Source: JANXSF01 sp043745195
GTDB lineage: Bacteria; Acidobacteriota; Terriglobia; Bryobacterales; Bryobacteraceae
DNA: 64,000 nt
NCBI GenBank assembly: GCA_043745195.1
Contig: JAYTTF010000035.1
Coordinates: 21,119 to 85,118 of the forward strand
Direction of reading: 5' to 3'
The translations under genes and the position numbers were made by a program. Of the stretch, positions 58,641 through 64,000 are shown one piece after another; position 1 is the first letter of the stretch, and each line of letters opens with the position of its first letter. The notes under the pieces are model-generated. The model saw only the letters and a program-made list of their open reading frames with translations, was not told where the DNA came from and did no database searches.

Positions 58641-59921
58641 TTACCTCGTTACCGGATAAAACTGAATGCTACCGTCGAATCTTGCTGCAACAAATCGGGC
58701 GTCATCGGATGAAAAAGCCAAGCCATTCACCCAGTCTGATTGCCCCGGGTAGGAGGCAATTTCCTTTAACCCTTCCGCCAAGAACAATTTCACAACCTTA
58801 TCGGCACTCGTTGAAAGCAGGTACTTACCATCATGCGACCAGGCGATGCGCAAGATGGCATCTTCGTGGGCAATCAGGGAATTCACCAGTGTGCCTGCGC
58901 GATCGCTCAAACTCCAAAGCCGGATGGATTTATCCTGCCCAGCTGCGGCAATCATTTTCCCCTGGGGATCAATCGCAACAGAGTTAATGCCATCGGTTGG
59001 TTCGCTCATGGTGAACAAACGGGTCCCTGTGGCAATATCCCAAACCTTGACAGTTCTATCCGCAGCACCGCTGATTAGCCGAGAACCATCTGGAGTGAAT
59101 ACCAACGAATAAATGGTGTCGATATGGTCCTTCAAGGTCTTCACTTCTTTTGCGCCAGCGGTGTCCCAAATTTTGATTAACTTGTCGTAGCTCGCGGTTG
59201 CAATCCACTTTCCGTCCGGCGAAAAGGCTGCTGCGTAAATCGCGTCTGCGTGACCAAAAGCAGTTGCTATTTCCTTACCTGAAGCAACATCCCATATCTT
59301 CAATTCGCCTTTCTGTGCGGGGAGCCCACCGGCACCAATTAGAAGTTTGCCGTCTTTAGAAAATGCTACGGCGCGCACTGCTTCCTGGAAGCCTGCCAGC
59401 TTTCCGGTTACTTTTCCTTGCGCATCTAATAGACGAATTTCCTTGTAACCGCCAATGGCGAGCATTTGTCCGTCGCCACGCCAAGCCAACGCGTAGACCG
59501 CCGGTTTTACAGCAACTTTGGGTGCAATATTGGGAATTGCATTGGAACTCTTCGCGGCAACCGCTTCACCCAATCCTGGTGCAGTTGCACCTGCATCAAT
59601 CCATTTGCGAATCGTTTCCAGGTCACCTGCTGCAAGCGTTTTGCCGCCCATGGGCATAGCGGGTTGCAATTTTCCGGTGGTCATCAAATACAAACGGCTC
59701 TCTGCACTTTTTCCTGAAACTATGCTTGGCCCGTTCTTACCGCCCTTCATCACGCCCTCGAAAGTGCCCAAATCGAGACTGCCCATGGAAACGCTTTTAG
59801 AATGGCAGCCATTGCAATTTTCACGCAGAATTGGCGCAACATCTTGAGTGAAGGATGGAACAGTTTCGGCTGCAAATAAGATAGCAGCGGACAAAATCGA
59901 AATGGAAAATATTCGGCGCAT
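58641..59921 (-). CDS. exported cytochrome c-like / WD40 repeat protein
   Basis: 426 residues from the ATG at 59921, which overlaps the upstream stop in a TAATG; the longer frame adds an implausible N-terminus inside that gene. After a signal peptide (MRRIFSISILSAAILFAAE) comes a planctomycete-type cytochrome c domain (about 22-110) with one CxxCH motif, CNGCH, in VAPILRENCNGCHSKSVSMG. Seven or so WD40 repeats fill the rest (for example AIYAAAFSPDGKWIATASYD, TVKVWDIATG), a beta-propeller. Likely a periplasmic redox or assembly protein of the DUF1501/DUF1553 complex. Confidence 0.88.
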   Translation of the reverse strand: MRRIFSISILSAAILFAAETVPSFTQDVAPILRENCNGCHSKSVSMGSLDLGTFEGVMKGGKNGPSIVSGKSAESRLYLMTTGKLQPAMPMGGKTLAAGDLETIRKWIDAGATAPGLGEAVAAKSSNAIPNIAPKVAVKPAVYALAWRGDGQMLAIGGYKEIRLLDAQGKVTGKLAGFQEAVRAVAFSKDGKLLIGAGGLPAQKGELKIWDVASGKEIATAFGHADAIYAAAFSPDGKWIATASYDKLIKIWDTAGAKEVKTLKDHIDTIYSLVFTPDGSRLISGAADRTVKVWDIATGTRLFTMSEPTDGINSVAIDPQGKMIAAAGQDKSIRLWSLSDRAGTLVNSLIAHEDAILRIAWSHDGKYLLSTSADKVVKLFLAEGLKEIASYPGQSDWVNGLAFSSDDARFVAARFDGSIQFYPVTR

Positions 59922-62365
59922 TAGTAGTTGAACAGAAACTCCTTGCTGGTAAGCAAAGACCACATCATGTCTTCCAAAGCCTGTTGCCGACGGTCGTTTT
60001 GTACCTCACGCGTCAGCTTGCCTTCACGAGCCTTGCTTAACATTCCTGTGATTTGCGCCGCTTCTTCGGCCTTTGGATAGCGGGAATAAGCCGAAAGAAA
60101 CATGTGATCCAAAATCTTTCGATCGCTTAAACCAAGCTTCAAGAACAAGGTGACGTACCCTTCGGGAGCACTCAATTTTTTGTTTAAGGTGTCGCCATTG
60201 ATCACATGCAGTGCCTGAGCAATGCTAGGGTCACTGGAACGTTCTGCGGCATCGCAAATAACACGCTCGGGGCGGCCAAAGCTTGTCAAAAATTGATTTT
60301 GCACGCGTACATCAGGAAGTTGTATCGCCCGCGTTCCGGCCGCAAAGCCGCCGAATATAGTGGGCACTCCAGTTACTTGACTCATGGAATCCAGCAGCAC
60401 CTCAGCGGGAAGACGTTTGATTATGTACTTCGAATAGTAGGTATTATCACTCTGATTGGTGGCGTTGGCGTCGCTTGAAAGCTGATAGATTCCTGACGTC
60501 ATAATGGTGCGAACCAGCTTTTTGACATCGAACTTATTCTTCACAAAGTCGGCAGTCACGGCGCTCAACAGCTCCTCATTGGATGCAGGATTTGTAGCTC
60601 TCACATCGTCCACAGGATGAACCAATCCGCGTCCCATGAAATTACCCCAGACGCGATTCACCAGGGAGCGTGCGAAGAATGGATTCTTCGGATCTGTTAA
60701 CCAATTGACGAATCCGATTCGCCTATCGACCGTGGAATCCAGCGACATTGCATCGCCATCCAGTGGCGCGGGGTCCAACGGACGCTGCAACCTTGGGTGA
60801 TTAATGTCTCCTGAACTTTTCACAAAGACAATTTGCTCACCGGCTTGATTGCCGTTTTTAATCCCGATGCGGGAAAAAACGTTGGCCAGTTGGTAGTACT
60901 GCTTTTGCGTCCATTTTTCGAGTGGATGATTGTGACACCGTGCGCAGGTCAACCGCTGCCCCAGGAAAGCTTGCGTTACGTTTTCACTGAGTTCAATAGG
61001 GTCTTTATGAATTACGAAATAGTTCAGGGCCCCGTTAGCTCGGTTGCTTCCAGTAGAGGTGAAAATATCGCGTGCAACCTGATCCCAGGACTTGTTCACT
61101 TTGACCGAATCGTGGATCCAATTGTAGAAGGACCACATGGTTTTGGTTGGCAGTTTGCGGCTGGAAATAAGAAACAGATCGGACCACTTGTAGGCCCAAT
61201 AGTCAACAAACTCATCGCGCTCAAGAAGCCGGTCAATGGCCTTCTCGCGCTTGTCAGCGGAGGTATCGGCCAGGAAGTTTTCCACTTCTTCGGCGGTTGG
61301 CAGAATCCCCGCAGCGTCAAGAAATGCCCGGCGCAGGAAAACCTCTTCCGTGGCTTTGGCTGAAGGAAGAAGGTTCAAGCTCTTCCATTTCGTCACCGCA
61401 AAATCGTCAATGAAGTTCTTGCGTTGAAAGTTATTGAAATCCGTCGCGCGTACTTCGGTTTCAAAGGGAACCATAACCCGGGCATACAAGACTTTGCTCT
61501 GATAGTAGAGCGTGATAGCGGACTCTCCACGCCCATTCATTTTCACTCGGCCGAAATCATCTACAGAGGCAACACCTTCGTTGTTGGAGTTGTACTTCAC
61601 CCAATTGGTGACATCTTCAATGCGGCCATCCGAATACTTGGCGCGGACAACCAATTGCTGCTCGCTGCCGGGTACCAGGATTGCGGTGGCAGGGTACACT
61701 TCAAGTCCAGTTACTTCCACCTCATTCTGCTTAGGCGCAGGAGCGCCGCCGGCAATCCATTCCGATAAAACCCGATATTCCAGCGAATCAGTTTTGAATC
61801 GCAAGCCGCCCATGTGCGGAATAGCAAAAGTGGGCTTGAGCAGCATTAAAGAGTGGCTGGGATCGGCTGTGCTTACTCTGCGGCCAACGCTCTGCCGGGT
61901 CAACGACTCCCAATCAAAGTCCGGATCATACCCTCGCAGCGAAAGCTTGAAACCATTCTTGCCAGACAACGCGCCATGGCAGGCCCCTTGATTGCAGCCG
62001 GTTTTGGTCATCACGGGAATGACGTGATTGCGGAAACTCCATGGAAACGGGACCTTGTTGTTCTTGACGGTGATTTTTACCGAAGAAGTTAGTCCATCTT
62101 TAACAGCCTTGACAATCGCTTGGCCATCACTGACGGGAGTGACGCGGCCACTGGCATCCACCGTCGCAACGTTTGCTGCGGAACTTGACCAAGTCACCGA
62201 TCGTGTCCAATCTTCCAGAACAGATCCAGTTTCAACTTCGGCCAACAATTGCTGCCGCGATTCCACTGTAGCCAGTTCCACGGAGGATGGCAGTATGCTC
62301 ATCTTACGATTGCCCGGTGCTGCGATTGCGAGGGCCGGAATAATAAAGAAAATCAAAGTCTTCAT
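59921..62365 (-). CDS. DUF1549/DUF1553 protein with Big-2 N-terminus (PSD1-like)
   Basis: 814 residues. Signal peptide (MKTLIFFIIPALAIAAPG), then a Big-2-like Ig domain (about 25-100; VATVDASGRVTPVSDGQAIV), a planctomycete-type cytochrome-like segment with CNQGACHG, a second Big-2-like domain (about 220-300), DUF1549 (about 315-510; FIDDFAVTKWKSLNLLPS, WAYKWSDLFL, ARCHNHPLEKWTQKQYY with CxxCH) and DUF1553 (about 555-800; DPKNPFFARSLVNRVWGNFMGRGLVHPVDD). These proteins are always paired with DUF1501 genes and thought to act at the cell surface or periplasm, but their reaction is unknown. It starts 12 bp after the DUF1501 gene. Confidence 0.92.
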   Translation of the reverse strand: MKTLIFFIIPALAIAAPGNRKMSILPSSVELATVESRQQLLAEVETGSVLEDWTRSVTWSSSAANVATVDASGRVTPVSDGQAIVKAVKDGLTSSVKITVKNNKVPFPWSFRNHVIPVMTKTGCNQGACHGALSGKNGFKLSLRGYDPDFDWESLTRQSVGRRVSTADPSHSLMLLKPTFAIPHMGGLRFKTDSLEYRVLSEWIAGGAPAPKQNEVEVTGLEVYPATAILVPGSEQQLVVRAKYSDGRIEDVTNWVKYNSNNEGVASVDDFGRVKMNGRGESAITLYYQSKVLYARVMVPFETEVRATDFNNFQRKNFIDDFAVTKWKSLNLLPSAKATEEVFLRRAFLDAAGILPTAEEVENFLADTSADKREKAIDRLLERDEFVDYWAYKWSDLFLISSRKLPTKTMWSFYNWIHDSVKVNKSWDQVARDIFTSTGSNRANGALNYFVIHKDPIELSENVTQAFLGQRLTCARCHNHPLEKWTQKQYYQLANVFSRIGIKNGNQAGEQIVFVKSSGDINHPRLQRPLDPAPLDGDAMSLDSTVDRRIGFVNWLTDPKNPFFARSLVNRVWGNFMGRGLVHPVDDVRATNPASNEELLSAVTADFVKNKFDVKKLVRTIMTSGIYQLSSDANATNQSDNTYYSKYIIKRLPAEVLLDSMSQVTGVPTIFGGFAAGTRAIQLPDVRVQNQFLTSFGRPERVICDAAERSSDPSIAQALHVINGDTLNKKLSAPEGYVTLFLKLGLSDRKILDHMFLSAYSRYPKAEEAAQITGMLSKAREGKLTREVQNDRRQQALEDMMWSLLTSKEFLFNY

Positions 62366-62377
62366 AATGCTTTTCGG

Positions 62378-63757
62378 TTAAACAAACAACTCTTGAATTG
62401 GTTCAATGCCGCGATCAACCAGGGGAATGGGGCGTCCTTGGGCGCCTGGCAATTCGGTATGGGGATCAATGCCCAGGCCCTTATAGACAGTTGCTGCAAT
62501 CTCTCCCGGGGTTACAGGACGATCCTTCGGCATGGCGGCGATTTCATCGGAAGCACCCACAATGGTGCCGCCTTTGAGTGGTCCACCACCCATTAGCACG
62601 GTCCAGCATTGAGGCCAATGGTCGCGTCCGCCGGCTGGATTCACTTTTGGCGTCCTGCCGAATTCCCCAAAGCCAACGACCATTGTGTTTGAAAGGAGGC
62701 CACGGTCCTTCAAGTCTTCCAACAGTGAACTGTATGCCATGTCGAACATGGGCCCAACCAGGTCGCGATAACAACTGATGGGGCTAAATGGCTTCGATCC
62801 ATGAATGTCCCAAGTGATTTCATCGAACACGGTTTCAAACATGTTGATTGTTACGAACCGCACACCAGCTTCAATCATTCTTCGCGCCAGCAAGCAGCTT
62901 TGTCCAAATCGGTTCAGACCATACTTTTCGCGGATCTTTTCGGGCTCGCGATGAAGTTCAAAAGCAGCCCGGGCTTTCTCGGAAGACATCAATGTGTAGG
63001 CTTGCTGAAAAGTGGAATCAAGCAGCCGTGCGTCCTGAGATGTTTCGAAGCGGTTGACGGCCTTATCCACCATGGAGCGCCAATCGCGGCGGCGGTCCGT
63101 GCGGAACGAAGCCAAATAGTCAGGCGGCAACATATCGGGGACACGAAAATTCGGATCGGACGGATCGGCATTCAACACAAACGGATCGAAACTCTTACCC
63201 AGGTATCCAGCGTTCTGGCCATGTGGCATGTTGCCGCCCGTAGCACCGATGGGACGAGGCAGCAGCATATGCGCCGGCACATCGCCCTTTGGACCTTTTA
63301 GCTTGGAAAGAACGCAGCCATAGTGAGGATGTTCAATTCCACCGGTAAAAAGTCGACCGGTTTGCATCATCTGATGGCCAGTATCATGAACTGCTGCGGC
63401 TGTGTGATAAACGGACCGGATCAAAGAGAACTTGTCGGCATGCTTAGCCATGCGAGGAAAGTTTTCTGAAATTTCAATGCCGGGAACATTGGTCTTGATT
63501 GGTTTGTAAGGACCGCGAATTTCAATGGGGGCGTTGGGCTTCATATCCCAGGTGTCCAATTGTGAGGGACCGCCAACAAGCATTAACAGGATGCAATTTA
63601 CGTCAGTTTTCGCGGTATCTGTGGCACCAGCGGCCTTCAGATCGAACATCTGAGTCAATCCGAGTCCTAGGGTGGAAAGGGTCCCAGCATGTAAAAAATC
63701 GCGCCGTCGGGTTCCATCACAAAATTCTACGGGACGATCCGCATCCAATCTAAACAT
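62378..63757 (-). CDS. DUF1501 family protein (sulfatase/phosphatase-fold)
   Basis: 459 residues. The N-terminal CDGTRRRDFLHAGTLSTLGLGL is a Tat signal with twin arginines. The DUF1501 core is well marked: CILLMLVGGPSQLDTWDMKP, SLIRSVYHTAAAVHDTGHQMMQTGR, VRFVTINM, and VVGFGEFGRTPKVNPAGGRDHWPQCW, the last two carrying histidine and aspartate residues reminiscent of alkaline-phosphatase superfamily metal sites. It leads the four-gene operon DUF1501, DUF1549/1553, cytochrome-WD40, PPC protein, a set common in Solibacter-type acidobacteria and planctomycetes. Confidence 0.92.
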   Translation of the reverse strand: MFRLDADRPVEFCDGTRRRDFLHAGTLSTLGLGLTQMFDLKAAGATDTAKTDVNCILLMLVGGPSQLDTWDMKPNAPIEIRGPYKPIKTNVPGIEISENFPRMAKHADKFSLIRSVYHTAAAVHDTGHQMMQTGRLFTGGIEHPHYGCVLSKLKGPKGDVPAHMLLPRPIGATGGNMPHGQNAGYLGKSFDPFVLNADPSDPNFRVPDMLPPDYLASFRTDRRRDWRSMVDKAVNRFETSQDARLLDSTFQQAYTLMSSEKARAAFELHREPEKIREKYGLNRFGQSCLLARRMIEAGVRFVTINMFETVFDEITWDIHGSKPFSPISCYRDLVGPMFDMAYSSLLEDLKDRGLLSNTMVVGFGEFGRTPKVNPAGGRDHWPQCWTVLMGGGPLKGGTIVGASDEIAAMPKDRPVTPGEIAATVYKGLGIDPHTELPGAQGRPIPLVDRGIEPIQELFV

Positions 63758-63854
63758 GGAGCCTCCAGAAGGTTCACGAAACTGTATTTGACGTCCTTAT
63801 GCTATCGCATTTTGAGGTTCAGCGGCGGGTGTGTACAAGGAGTTTGCCCCGCAG

Positions 63855-64000
63855 TCACCATTTCATCACCAAGGGTTGGACATCATCGCAAAAAACATCT
63901 TCGAACCACTCCTGGTTGAACATTCCGTCATTGGTTGATACGAATTCGCAGAGAAATTCCTGCGCAAATTTCCGGGCACCGAGAGTTGCCTTTTCCGAAG
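63855..64000 (-). CDS. C-terminal end of a terminase large subunit-like protein (5' end outside window)
   Basis: A minus-strand frame enters from the right edge (first full codon at 63998) and runs 47 codons to a TGA at 63855-63857. The peptide begins EKATLGARKFAQEFLCEF and continues with NDGMFNQEWFEDVF. The FxQEFxCEF...(V/M)F pattern resembles the segment after the ATPase domain in phage terminase large subunits (commonly RxxQEYxCEF). The match is short and no catalytic motif is in view, so the assignment is tentative; one other minus-strand frame is also open but has no recognisable motif. It lies 97 bp upstream of the DUF1501 gene. Confidence 0.45.
   Translation of the reverse strand, partial: SEKATLGARKFAQEFLCEFVSTNDGMFNQEWFEDVFCDDVQPLVMKW

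Noticed and set aside
1..64000. tRNA, rRNA and riboswitch candidates
   Set aside because: No cloverleaf, rRNA or riboswitch core was recognised by eye in the intergenic regions; a covariance-model scan would be needed to exclude small RNAs.

Overview
The window looks like a chromosomal segment of an Acidobacteriota bacterium, most likely a Solibacter/Bryobacter-type lineage. This is inferred from gene content: a TIGR03435 family protein (an Acidobacteria-specific family), a DUF1501 / DUF1549-DUF1553 / cytochrome-WD40 / PPC-domain operon of the kind shared by Solibacter-type acidobacteria and planctomycetes, an Oar-like TonB receptor remnant, many Tat/Sec-exported amidohydrolases and esterases, and a coproporphyrin-type haem pathway (HemQ plus a ferrochelatase). 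No rRNA, tRNA, CRISPR array or intact mobile element was seen. Coding density is high and most genes sit in short, tightly packed operons on both strands.

Layout. 1-3.3 kb: the tail of a HEAT-repeat protein, then a minus-strand operon of class II photolyase, a TIGR01777 epimerase and a small basic protein. 3.3-9.4 kb: a radical SAM/SPASM enzyme converges on and overlaps a solitary nuoM, which lies directly downstream of an NtrYX-like two-component pair. 9.4-10.1 kb: debris of an enolase-superfamily gene. 10.1-14.2 kb: hemQ, a DUF2339 membrane protein and an exported sugar isomerase-like protein. 14.2-21.2 kb: TIGR03435 protein, aquaglyceroporin, coiled-coil membrane protein, cyclase-family hydrolase, ferrochelatase and a Tat-exported esterase. 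21.4-25.6 kb: a cyclic-di-GMP cluster (membrane HD-GYP/GAF/GGDEF protein, divergent AAA+ enhancer-binding regulator, PilZ protein) with three palindromes between the divergent genes. 25.6-31.8 kb: methyltransferase, FecR-domain protein, and a DUF1385-prfA-prmC-dinB run. 31.8-37.2 kb: hybrid histidine kinase, a six-haem cytochrome with an amidohydrolase, and a divergent ArsR-SRPBCC fusion regulator with an inverted repeat at its start.

37.2-44.9 kb is the most unusual part: a five-gene minus-strand operon headed by a 1313-residue fusion of topoisomerase III and RecQ helicase, followed by a PD-(D/E)XK nuclease-like protein, a DUF697-like membrane protein, a DsbA-like protein and an SDR. 44.9-56 kb: an ABM monooxygenase, a decayed TonB receptor, the ABC-F ATPase Uup, a CocE-type hydrolase, YceH, a nitrilase, an amidohydrolase-CIA30 fusion, an intact enolase-superfamily enzyme and a UMF1 transporter. 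56.2-63.8 kb: the four-gene DUF1501/DUF1553 operon. The last 146 bases hold the C-terminus of a minus-strand gene that resembles a phage terminase large subunit, so an element may lie just beyond the right edge.

Functional threads: haem synthesis (HemQ, ferrochelatase) beside multihaem cytochromes; c-di-GMP signalling; DNA repair (photolyase, Pol IV, TopB-RecQ); translation termination (RF1, PrmC); and exported hydrolases for organic matter.
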